Shown here: positions 58,101 through 64,000 of the stretch, in pieces
Layout of the letters: each line of letters starts with the position of its first letter
Position numbering within the stretch: the first letter of the stretch is position 1
Origin: Niabella yanshanensis
Lineage (GTDB): Bacteria; Bacteroidota; Bacteroidia; Chitinophagales; Chitinophagaceae
NCBI RefSeq assembly: GCF_034424215.1
Contig: NZ_CP139960.1
Location: forward strand, 682,001-746,000
Direction of reading: 5' to 3'
Length of the DNA stretch: 64,000 bases
Position numbers and translations under genes: made by a program
Notes under the pieces: generated by a model
The model's database searches: none
What the model was told of the DNA's origin: nothing
The model's input: only the letters and a program-made list of their open reading frames with translations

Positions 58101-58687
58101 CATTATTCATTTCAGGTCATATCATATCGGGAACCGCCTCGTTGATAAAGGGGCCACTGATACTTATAGAAGATGCCAGTGAATTGCCTTCAGTGCCTGT
58201 AATTACGGGGGCCAAAAATGTTTGTGATCTTGTAGCCACGGCAGGTTTCTTCGTGGTAGGGCAGCTGGCCAAGCCTTATCCGATAGCGAATGAGTCGATG
58301 TCCACTTTGTCTACGGGGCTTGCAGTTTGTGCATTCGCCAACAAGATTATATTTATGGCCGCCAAAAAAGTAGCCGGAAAAAGCCAGGCCGTAAAATGGG
58401 GCCTGGAAGAAATTAAGGCTGCTGTAGATCTTATATTAAGTTTAACCTCCGTAGTTCCGGTTGCTTATCATTACAGCGAGCTGGGCGATGTTGCATTCAA
58501 TCAATTTCGTAAAATGGCTATTATGGACGACACGGCAAAGCTAACCGGTTATATTTCCAATATTGCCGGCGACATTGCAAAGTTTGATCCGGATCCGCTA
58601 ACCAGTACTGTGGTGGCCATATCCAGCAGTGTGCTATCGCTGATGAACGGGAGTTTGCAATATGCTGAAAGTTTTAGCATCGATTAA
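55154..58687 (+). CDS. 1177-residue propeller/helical protein of unknown family
   Basis: A leaderless protein with four visible parts. Residues ~1-410 are beta-rich with repeated aromatic/Asp blades, like a propeller. Residues ~415-535 resemble an Ig/carboxypeptidase-regulatory module (RITVCDEQGVPVSGAKLRIS). Residues ~603-697 are long amphipathic helices (CNWLLNATEYVIQIIEDTAE through LIQFLKFIFSW). Residues ~855-927 and later hold strongly hydrophobic helices (ALIDIIVEIFNDCITLLTSP). Such a build would suit a membrane-interacting or pore-forming effector, but that is inference. Start at MSTKIFASS; the upstream leucine-rich TTG start is less likely. Confidence 0.6.
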   Translation: MSTKIFASSELMSNYMQGEIIAPDKEFVSIQSENGNSLLFSIGSDGVFYLTEETANSGTGWQRSNLSNGLSRYFEEGSSIVAKTFAVDQNTIDGSFSVVVAVNAAGADYLFIASAHARNDDSSISLEWTQLPFDVKGSENTGITISGVYILQTEKEPLIVVNVIPPGKNTVERYYIDSTKSVSGFLWNLYTLPFNLDPDEIRICGGRKTGEQHVGGIYCLGSISGVPSLYYQQIFNPYDLDLAGETTQLSIPDAQAQCIASTPSAVIKDNKHTYTDLYVSSHKGDLYLFTADNQEEKSLGLKLMTNDLFVSAINLYAYTTKNQVVVWGLNKSHEVFYTECDITKVTDPAAWSYPVPIMSGVEQIAPYKNRVNGGNTYFMHTGTGALKKAVQDPLSTSWTTQDILLPLDAQSKAQKCDCYMTRITVCDEQGVPVSGAKLRISSAYRVPVYINGLYGVLDTAPVKVTADAQGAVKLVQRVADLQGARLWVQSEDGAVNVVVNPMNNAMAKAATLNSGAALLNAQVTDDKGQPVKPLISVGMTVEELDSAAASIQSLVNAYNNYNTGPVDAARKVSDGVGRPGFAFSPSAKMYTLAVRPSGYQMKVVETVGDTLADIGNAIVVAAGDLCNWLLNATEYVIQIIEDTAEKLWHFVTTIGGKVYTFVIDTVEKAIAALEAVFNALKTKITELIQFLKFIFSWDDIKRTNDLYVNVIKVSLNFGVEKIWDMKGVINDGIAGVIANINSAAGITPSADATFMNQPLTYQQADTDYSDSYKAANTFLQDHFINNIAYGQFTGIIKNIAEVAEDILVPLVDALKKEGKVFKIAAEAINHQLLSNDQYKTMSVGDILKVLLAVLADTVLASAANVVDALIDIIVEIFNDCITLLTSPIWIPVVSDILYAIWDYEIEWSLLDIICLIGSVPATLIYKIDKDAAPFTEDDGYSTQLIEAKSMEDLIKAFGTGSSPVDYSKEFYSIITLPQTFKETLFISGHIISGTASLIKGPLILIEDASELPSVPVITGAKNVCDLVATAGFFVVGQLAKPYPIANESMSTLSTGLAVCAFANKIIFMAAKKVAGKSQAVKWGLEEIKAAVDLILSLTSVVPVAYHYSELGDVAFNQFRKMAIMDDTAKLTGYISNIAGDIAKFDPDPLTSTVVAISSSVLSLMNGSLQYAESFSID

Positions 58688-58705
58688 AGAAGGCAGGAAG
58701 TAGGG

Positions 58706-58746
58706 ACAGGGGCATAGAAAGCTATTTTTTATGCCGCTGTTTTTTT
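58706..58746 (+). terminator. rho-independent terminator
   Basis: An 11-bp stem with one mismatch (58706-58716 with 58730-58740) and a T7 run. It follows the 1177-residue protein gene by 18 bases and so probably closes the two-gene operon. Confidence 0.8.
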
Positions 58747-58784
58747 GATATGGATGTATAGGGGTTTGAATCTCTTAAAATTCT

Positions 58785-58886
58785 ACTTAACATAATATAA
58801 ATTATAGGACAAAACGATGGCTGCGTTTTGGCCGGACAGTTAATGCAGCCAGGTGACGTTTGTCCTATAACAATATTATGTTAAAT
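58785..58886 (+). repeat. attC-like imperfect palindrome
   Basis: A 102-base site starting ACTTAAC (fits RYYYAAC) and ending GTTAAAT (fits GTTRRRY), the core-site rules of integron attC. The arms 58787-58813 and 58859-58884 are near-perfect inverted repeats of ~26 bases with a few mismatches. A GGCTGC/GCAGCC pair lies within the loop. No integrase gene is in the window. Confidence 0.45.
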
Positions 58887-59319
58887 AATCTATCAGCTTT
58901 TGTACTGCTATTGAGCATTTAATTTTCGATCAGTTCGGCTCTTCCGGTTTGTCCTATAATTAGTCGTTATGTCTGCGGGCTGCAAATCAGGTTTACAGCC
59001 TGCAAACAAACTCACATAACATTGAAAATTTGGTTTTGGAAAAATGCTTTAATGCAGCCCTTGCCCCTTGGGTAAATAGCCGTAAAGGCAGGCGCTTCAT
59101 GGGCTGGTAAAAATTCCTGTGTCGAACTGAAAACTTACACAGCAAGTTTTTACTGCACCCATGTTCACGCCGTGTTTGTAGCGTCTTTAAAATTTTTGCC
59201 TTTTTGCCAACGCTTCTTTTTTCTCTTTTTTATGGTCGCTCGCTGGCCTGTAAACCTGCAATATGCCTGCTGTCTATAATTACAGGTTTCCAGTCTGGCA
59301 CTCGCGGTTTGTGTTTATC

Positions 59320-59359
59320 GTTCTTTTGCCTTGATGCAAAAGAACCAAAAAATCAAGGC
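59320..59359 (+). ncRNA. possible H-type pseudoknot motif
   Basis: GTTCTTTTGC (59320-59329) pairs with GCAAAAGAAC (59336-59345), leaving the loop CTTGAT (59330-59335). That loop is complementary to ATCAAG (59352-59357). In RNA this is an H-type pseudoknot or two competing stems; in DNA it is a cruciform. I recall similar sequences in other Bacteroidota. Strand and function are unknown. Confidence 0.35.
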
Positions 59360-59544
59360 TGTGAAAAAATTGGCTAAAAATTGCACAGGAAGCCTAAACC
59401 CGCCGAACTCGCCGCAAAAGTTCGTTATAAAATTATAGAGCGTGCTGGGCTCAAACAGCGGCGGCTTTTCCGTGCCAAAGCACGGACGGCTTCCTGCACC
59501 ATTTTCTTAACGCCATTTTTTCAAAGGCCGGTCCTACACGACGC

Positions 59545-59943
59545 CTACAAGTCGCTAACGGCGTCCAAAGTGCAATGGCTGAGCGTTTCGATGGCGTTGG
59601 TAAATACTTTGATCTGCCAGGTAGAAAAATGGTGCAAAACAGGTTTTATATCATTCATATACACAGTAAGCAATATCAACAAATCCGGGCGTGGGGTGTA
59701 ATCAAAGTCGCGTTGATTGATACTAATGCTACGGGCTTTGTCTAAATTTAGGAAGCATAAAATTACTTCTCGAGTATCGCCATTGTCAGCTAGAAACTTT
59801 AACCGATCTTTTGAAACCTCTTCTGGTAGCGGTTTATAGCTCAATTGCTTTAACTTATTAGTTAATGTGGCTTTGGCTTCTGCTTGAATGCGTTCTTCTC
59901 CGGTCATTAGCCTAAAGTTCCACTTTTTTGCGCATTCCAGCAA
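59545..59943 (-). CDS. hypothetical protein with a repeat-derived tail
   Basis: A 132-residue frame with plausible protein composition to about residue 120 (TNKLKQLSYKPLPEEVSKDR, ADNGDTREVILCFLNLDKAR). The last ~10 residues (CTLDAVSDL) are coded by the hairpin-rich sequence that runs on from 59565, so the native C terminus may have been replaced. The ATG at MTGEER, 13 codons in, is an alternative start. No family recognised. Its leader abuts TCTACTTAACATAAT, a copy of the sequence at the attC-like site. Confidence 0.4.
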   Translation of the reverse strand: MLECAKKWNFRLMTGEERIQAEAKATLTNKLKQLSYKPLPEEVSKDRLKFLADNGDTREVILCFLNLDKARSISINQRDFDYTPRPDLLILLTVYMNDIKPVLHHFSTWQIKVFTNAIETLSHCTLDAVSDL

Positions 59944-59969
59944 TCTCTACTTAACATAATGTAAGCCCC

Positions 59970-60239
59970 CTACACAATCTCAATCTTTTCCCTTTGAAAC
60001 CGTTCTTGTAAGGCTTCATATTTTTGTTCTTTGGCAATTGTGATGATAAGCTGGCCTTTTTCACAGGCGATCTCTACCACATGGCCGGGTTTAAAACCGC
60101 TGTCCTGAAGCCATTTGCCGGCCAGCCGTAATGCCGGGAATGAGGTGGTTGTTCTGCTGTTGATGCCTCTGAACGCATAGCGGCATACCGTCATGCGGCG
60201 GATGGGTTTGGTAATGCGGGGTGTTTTTAGTGTTTGCAT
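59970..60239 (-). CDS. SymE-family type I toxin
   Basis: An 89-residue protein with an N-terminal basic segment and a SpoVT/AbrB-like fold typical of SymE: FPALRLAGKWLQDSGFKPGH followed by VVEIACEKGQLIITI. SymE of E. coli is an SOS-induced toxin, described as an RNA-cleaving or nucleoid-condensing protein, controlled by the antisense RNA SymR. No antisense promoter could be located here. It is divergent from the XRE regulator; its leader is shared with that gene's promoter region. Confidence 0.8.
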   Translation of the reverse strand: MQTLKTPRITKPIRRMTVCRYAFRGINSRTTTSFPALRLAGKWLQDSGFKPGHVVEIACEKGQLIITIAKEQKYEALQERFQREKIEIV

Positions 60240-60383
60240 AGCTTAGCTTTTTTGTTGGTACAAAGCAACTGCCGTCATGTATTGTTTCCTACAAAAATTG
60301 ATTGTGTGTTACACCCAAAAAGCTTGTATTTTATGTATCTTTAGGCTTGCATAATCTAATTTGAAAAAACTAAATTTGCTCCT

Positions 60384-60800
60384 ATGACAACACATACTGC
60401 TATGCCGAACCATAAAGTACACGAAGGCCGCAACATTAAACGTTTCCGCGAAATGCTGGGTATAAAACAAGATGCCCTGGCTTTTGACCTCAACATGAGC
60501 CAGCAGGCCGTATCCTTGCTGGAGCAGAAGGAAACGATTGATACTCCCCTACTCCAGCAGATTTCTGCTGTGCTGAAAATACCTGTAGAGGCAATCCAAA
60601 ATTTTGATGAAGAGCAGGCGATCACTATAATTTCCAGCACTTTTAATGACAATGCTCAAGTAGGTACTGTAATCAATAATTACAATCCTATTGATAAGCT
60701 GATGCAATTGCATGAGGAGAAAATAGCGCTATATGAAAGGATGTTGAAAGAAAAGGATGAGATGATGGCAAGGTTGGAGCAATTAATCAACAATAAGTAA
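60384..60800 (+). CDS. XRE-family helix-turn-helix regulator with coiled coil
   Basis: A 138-residue regulator. Residues ~16-72 form an HTH_3 domain (IKRFREMLGIKQDALAFDLN and MSQQAVSLLEQKE). Residues ~105-138 are a charged coiled coil (MQLHEEKIALYERMLKEKDE), probably for dimerisation. Found upstream of the HEPN-type gene on the same strand with a terminator between, so it likely controls that gene and itself. Divergent from the SymE-type gene. Confidence 0.85.
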   Translation: MTTHTAMPNHKVHEGRNIKRFREMLGIKQDALAFDLNMSQQAVSLLEQKETIDTPLLQQISAVLKIPVEAIQNFDEEQAITIISSTFNDNAQVGTVINNYNPIDKLMQLHEEKIALYERMLKEKDEMMARLEQLINNK

Positions 60801-60810
60801 ATTAAAGTAA

Positions 60811-60833
60811 AACGAGGAAGCCCTCGTTTTTTT
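60811..60833 (+). terminator. terminator between the XRE gene and the HEPN-type gene
   Basis: AACGAGG (60811-60817) pairs with CCTCGTT (60822-60828) around a 4-base loop, with a T7 run (60827-60833). The next gene starts only 10 bases later at 60844, leaving no room for a separate promoter. Confidence 0.75.
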
Positions 60834-60843
60834 GTCTTCTCTA

Positions 60844-62793
60844 ATGAACAGGAAACGGATGAACAGAATTGTGTTTTTTTCCAAAGAAGATGGATCGGCA
60901 CCTCATTTTCTAACAAAGGCTGAAGCGTTATTGACCAATCTTGATCTTGAATCAAGATCAGAAATTAATGACTTGTTGGAACTATATCATATAAAGCTCT
61001 ATTTTGATTCTGGTTTGTTTCTGCTAACGTGGAATGATGATAAGAAGAAGGCTTTTATAGAGATTATAAAAAAGGCCTTTGAGCAGTTAAAATGCTATAT
61101 GCTTGCGCTTCCTGGTACAGATATAATAAGTGTAATTAAAAGTTTGGATTCTCAGGAATATTTAAAATCATTCTGGAGATTAATTAATGACTTAAGTATC
61201 TATAAAAAGATAGACCGGGCAGATTTTGTTCAAATCCTTGAAAGCAAACCTGCACAAATTAGAAAAGTGCTTTTGTATAAAAATCTTGTTGAGCATTTTC
61301 ATAACGAAATAAAAAGCTTCTTATTCAACTATGATGAAGCTGCAGAATTATTGTTATCTAAATTTGAACAAGAACACAGGCATAAAGCGCCGGCTTATAA
61401 TTTCCCCAATTCCTTAAGCAATACAGATAAAGAAAATATAATAGAAAAGTACATTGACGGTGAAAATGCCAATTTGAATTATCTACAATTGATAGAGCAG
61501 TCAAAAGAGTCAAATGACCTCAAGCTTTCACCTAAAACAAGGCTGAAAGCAAAGAAAAAATCAGAAGCTTTAAATAATGAAATATTAGAGAGTACTAAAG
61601 ATCATTTATGGTGTATAGGTGTGGATATAGGTTTAGATTCGGGAATGAAAGAGTTTGCCGAATATTCTTACGAGGGTGATGTTTTTAGAGCAACATATAG
61701 CCGTGACTATCTTGATACGATAACCTCAGATACAGAACTTTTTCAAGTTTTCGGACATCCATTTTGCTATATTGATGAGCATGGGTTAGCGACTTTGGTT
61801 AACAAAGAAAGTGAAATGGACGTTATGGAAAGAATATTCATGAAGTCTAAAAATGCTTATCCTGACGGCATTGTATTTAAAAGAAAAGCTTTTTTAGCAC
61901 AGGGGCAAATAGTACTATTAAACAATTATTTAAACCCCAAAAAGAACTCTGTAGAACAGGTTGTTAGCTCGTTTATCACACAGCACCTTAACATACATTA
62001 CCGAGTACAGCATTTGCGCTTTCGGCCGTCTGGCTCACACTTATCATTTTTAGAGAAAATAAGGGTTTTAGCACCCGAGTTTGAGTCATTGTTACGGCAG
62101 TATGAAGCTTATGTAAATGATGGCTCTATTGACTTTGAACTTTTAGAATTAAATTCTACTCCCATTCGCCTTGGTGAAATACGCAGCCTGGTGAGCAAGA
62201 AATACATTTATGCCAACAGCAAATCTATAGACAGACTTTTGTATTTATTTTTCTCAGATCAAAGCTCACTTTATTATACGGATAAATATGAAGACAAATA
62301 CACTAATCTGTACGATCTTTTAAAAAACGAAAATGTAAATATTACTGATTTTGAAAGCTATCAGCAGTATGAAATTAATAAACTGATCGAAGAAGATTAC
62401 TTATCAATAGGTGCTGATAATACTGTTAGCATAAAAAAGGAAACATTATTATATATCGTAAGCAAACTTTACAAGGATGAAGTATTAAACTACTGGCACC
62501 ATAAAAAGCCGGTTCGCGATATGATTGACGAACTTATAAATGAAAAGCAATTAGTTGCAGAGAGTTCACTGTTCACCAGACAAGAAATAAGTTTTTACAA
62601 CTACTATCTCAATAAAAAGGAGTTTACAAATGGTATTGATCTAAGGAACAGATATCTTCATGGCTCAAACTCTCCTTCTGAAAAAGAGCATCAATCCGAT
62701 TATTATATTCTAATGAAACTGATTATACTCACTACGCTTAAAATCGAAAATGACTTACTCATAAACGACTTTGCGGCTAAACATTTAGCTTAA
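60844..62793 (+). CDS. large protein with a C-terminal HEPN-type R-x4-H motif
   Basis: A 649-residue cytoplasmic protein of unknown family, AT-rich in codon use relative to the core genes. The C-terminal 60 residues hold the motif LRNRYLHG (Arg601, His606) followed by a long hydrophobic helix (ILMKLIILTTLKIENDLLIN), as in HEPN ribonucleases of abortive-infection systems. The first ~200 residues are helical; ~255-400 may be a separate domain (LWCIGVDIGLDSGMKEFAEY). The neighbouring XRE regulator and restriction endonuclease support a defence role. Start chosen at MNRKRMNR; MNRIVFF five codons later is possible. Confidence 0.65.
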   Translation: MNRKRMNRIVFFSKEDGSAPHFLTKAEALLTNLDLESRSEINDLLELYHIKLYFDSGLFLLTWNDDKKKAFIEIIKKAFEQLKCYMLALPGTDIISVIKSLDSQEYLKSFWRLINDLSIYKKIDRADFVQILESKPAQIRKVLLYKNLVEHFHNEIKSFLFNYDEAAELLLSKFEQEHRHKAPAYNFPNSLSNTDKENIIEKYIDGENANLNYLQLIEQSKESNDLKLSPKTRLKAKKKSEALNNEILESTKDHLWCIGVDIGLDSGMKEFAEYSYEGDVFRATYSRDYLDTITSDTELFQVFGHPFCYIDEHGLATLVNKESEMDVMERIFMKSKNAYPDGIVFKRKAFLAQGQIVLLNNYLNPKKNSVEQVVSSFITQHLNIHYRVQHLRFRPSGSHLSFLEKIRVLAPEFESLLRQYEAYVNDGSIDFELLELNSTPIRLGEIRSLVSKKYIYANSKSIDRLLYLFFSDQSSLYYTDKYEDKYTNLYDLLKNENVNITDFESYQQYEINKLIEEDYLSIGADNTVSIKKETLLYIVSKLYKDEVLNYWHHKKPVRDMIDELINEKQLVAESSLFTRQEISFYNYYLNKKEFTNGIDLRNRYLHGSNSPSEKEHQSDYYILMKLIILTTLKIENDLLINDFAAKHLA

Positions 62794-63117
62794 ATATTAC
62801 TCACTTTAAATATATTTTTTATGTTATAAACCAAAAGGTTACGACCTTTTGGTTTATAACGCATCCCGGTCTCTGCCCAAGAACATTAACCAATCTTTCT
62901 TACCTTTTTTAAAGGAGTTCATCAATTGTTTCTCGATTGGAAATGGCCCCAACTCGAAATAGTAAATAATTGGTAAAACCGCTATAAAGACAAATTCTTT
63001 AAATAGACGACAATATGTATCCATTTTAAAAGCAAAAATCCATTTAAATGGATATATTTTGCTATTTTGCTCAGCAACTGAGTTTAAAAGGATCATCAAA
63101 ACTATGTAAATGCGTTT
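62794..63117. other. AT-rich spacer with hairpin and operator-like palindrome
   Basis: Contains a perfect 17-bp hairpin (62823-62839 with 62844-62860, 4-base loop) just after the HEPN-type gene, and a 16-base palindrome near 63038. An 81-codon minus-strand frame (62854-63099) ends inside the hairpin and has no recognised homology (FELGPFPIEKQLMNSFKKGK near its end); I do not call it a gene. Confidence 0.5.
63018..63061 (+). promoter_or_regulatory. palindromic operator and promoter of the restriction gene
   Basis: ATCCATTTAAATGGAT (63038-63053) is a perfect 16-base palindrome. A further ATCCATTT half-site lies ~20 bases upstream. TATATTTTG (63053-63061) directly after resembles a -7 box. This layout is like the control-protein boxes of restriction-modification operons. 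Confidence 0.45.
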
Positions 63118-63849
63118 ATGGAATTTGAATTACACAGTTATCGTTTTGCACAAGAGATCATAGAACATAGAAATTATACCGGAGCTTTTCAGGAAATAAC
63201 TGGTGTAGTGAGGCAATGCCCGCTGTTCACATTTCCCAATAAATCGAATAAGAATCGACGACTAGATGTAGTACAACAACTCTTTAATACATTTTTTGAT
63301 CGTAGGTTTGCCTGCGATCTGGGTTGGTTGTTTCATCCAAATGCTACCAGTATCCAAGGTTCTGGACTTGCTGCTGATTACCGAAAAATTTTTAATGGAT
63401 TAAGGATACAAGCCGAAGTTCAATTTGGCAATATGTCCCGTTGGTATAGCGACATTTTTAAGTTCCAGACTGCCTATTCACAAGATCTGATCGATATGGG
63501 CTTGTGTATTGTACCAATGTCATCTATTGCTAACAGGATGGATTCGAATGTTACGAATTTTGAGCGATGTGTAAGAGAATTACCATCGGCTAAGCTATCC
63601 ATTACGTTGCCTATACTATTAATTGGTATGGAAATGGAAGCAGGAACTCCCATTGTAGATACATCGACCTCAGGCATAGCCAGGGCCAACGGGCTCATCG
63701 CCGGTGATATAAGGAATATAACAGCTAGAGGAAAAACTGCCAACCGATACAGGATCGTAAACGGCTTTCTTAACGGAGCGCCGGTGAATACAATTTACGA
63801 ATCTTCAGACACTGGGCCAGTAGCCAGCCTGGCTGATCCTGAAGAATAA
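63118..63849 (+). CDS. BglII/BstYI-like type II restriction endonuclease
   Basis: A 243-residue PD-(D/E)xK-type nuclease. Asp87 (GLAADYRKIF), Glu100 and Gln102 (QAEVQFGNMSRWY) correspond to the D...E-x-Q active site of BglII, which has EIQFGK at this place. The following YSDIFKFQTAYSQDLIDMGL and VPMSSIANRMDSNVTNFERC fit the BglII/BstYI family. Members cleave RGATCY or AGATCT. No methyltransferase gene is complete in the window; one may begin at 63975. Start codon is the ATG just before MEFELHSYRF. Confidence 0.8.
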   Translation: MEFELHSYRFAQEIIEHRNYTGAFQEITGVVRQCPLFTFPNKSNKNRRLDVVQQLFNTFFDRRFACDLGWLFHPNATSIQGSGLAADYRKIFNGLRIQAEVQFGNMSRWYSDIFKFQTAYSQDLIDMGLCIVPMSSIANRMDSNVTNFERCVRELPSAKLSITLPILLIGMEMEAGTPIVDTSTSGIARANGLIAGDIRNITARGKTANRYRIVNGFLNGAPVNTIYESSDTGPVASLADPEE

Positions 63850-63862
63850 ATGATAGGAAATA

Positions 63863-63893
63863 GATCCACAATCGGCTATACCAATTGTGGATC
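63863..63893 (+). repeat. inverted repeat after the restriction gene
   Basis: GATCCACAAT (63863-63872) pairs with ATTGTGGATC (63884-63893) around an 11-base loop, 13 bases after the stop. No T run follows, so it may be a weak terminator or an mRNA-stability hairpin. Confidence 0.5.
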
Positions 63894-63974
63894 AGGTAAT
63901 GCTATATGAACTACGCGTTCCTGCAAAACGGAATTAAATATGGTGCCAATGAGAATGCCAACGAACATATCTAA

Positions 63975-64000
63975 ATGATTATCGAGGATACGTTTATTAT
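63975..64000 (+). CDS. start of a gene cut by the window edge, possibly a methyltransferase
   Basis: ATG at 63975 opens a frame reading MIIEDTFI to the window end, directly after a 22-codon frame (63906-63974) whose TAA overlaps its start. Position after a restriction gene makes a DNA methyltransferase likely, and an E-D-T-F beginning is common in alpha/beta-class enzymes. With eight residues this is a guess. Confidence 0.25.

Larger units (their letters stand above)
58747..59544. other. gene-poor, hairpin-rich stretch
   Basis: No supportable gene on either strand for about 800 bases. It contains an attC-like palindrome (58785-58886), a GTTATGT...ACATAAC inverted repeat enclosing a GGCTG/CAGCC hairpin (58966-59020), a possible H-type pseudoknot (59320-59359) and hairpins CCGTGC/GCACGG (59470-59485) and GACGCC/GGCGTC (59540-59565). 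TTTGTCCTATAA recurs at 58859 and 58948. Confidence 0.6.

Noticed and set aside
58966-59020. A second integron attC site
   Set aside because: Its core sequences face the wrong way (GTT on the left, AAC on the right) and ACATAAC breaks the RYYYAAC rule.
59381-59701. 106-codon plus-strand frame
   Set aside because: Runs antisense through the hairpin-rich stretch and the hypothetical gene; Arg/Ala-rich composition typical of chance frames in GC-rich repeats.
62854-63099. 81-codon minus-strand gene between the HEPN-type and restriction genes
   Set aside because: Its stop lies inside a perfect hairpin, it faces against both neighbours and covers the restriction gene's likely operator.

Overview
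The window looks like a chromosomal segment of a Bacteroidota bacterium, most likely of the family Chitinophagaceae. This is an inference from gene content: a SusC/SusD nutrient-uptake locus, DUF4270 and DUF1735-type lipoproteins, LytS/LytTR two-component genes, a short GT5-only glycogen-synthase-like protein, -7 boxes of the TAnnTTTG type and weak Shine-Dalgarno sequences. No rRNA, tRNA or CRISPR array was recognised.

Layout. 1-1016: two small envelope proteins. 1503-9253: a polysaccharide-utilisation-type locus (IPT/NHL lipoprotein, SusC, SusD, DUF1735-type lipoprotein), followed by a Tat-exported Gfo/Idh/MocA enzyme. 10885-16657: scattered housekeeping and accessory genes (GNAT, PaiB-like, a split-FN3 protein with an internal lipobox, VOC, DUF72, a zinc-ribbon protein, ssb). 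16912-17894: a secreted-protein gene decayed by several frameshifts. 18010-20643: a LytTR regulator with its LytS-type kinase. 20836-26661: a hydroxyproline catabolic cluster under a likely AraC regulator; epimerase, D-hydroxyproline dehydrogenase, deaminase and alpha-ketoglutarate semialdehyde dehydrogenase together take L-hydroxyproline to 2-oxoglutarate.

26697-49992 is mostly core metabolism: panB, ppx/gppA, ppk1, pdhA, ribH, a CCG-domain Fe-S protein, a sulfhydrylase (MetZ-type), OsmC, panC, GT5, DUF4270, metK, gyrA, a TPR protein, and the xylose operon xylA-xylB with a LacI-type regulator. A 99-bp MITE-like element with a 9-bp target duplication lies between ribH and the Fe-S gene. The convergent gap after the LacI gene is filled by three tandem imperfect palindromes beside a GxxExxY-family gene.

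50259-64000 is accessory. It holds a frameshifted DoxX gene behind an amidohydrolase, and a DUF1328 membrane peptide. It also holds a striking pair of large leaderless proteins (603 and 1177 aa) that I cannot assign to a known system. Next comes a hairpin-rich gene-poor stretch with an attC-like palindrome and a pseudoknot-forming motif, then a SymE-type toxin. The window ends in a defence-like segment: an XRE regulator, a 649-aa protein with a C-terminal HEPN-type R-x4-H motif, and a BglII/BstYI-type restriction endonuclease. The start of a further gene, possibly the cognate methyltransferase, is cut by the window edge.
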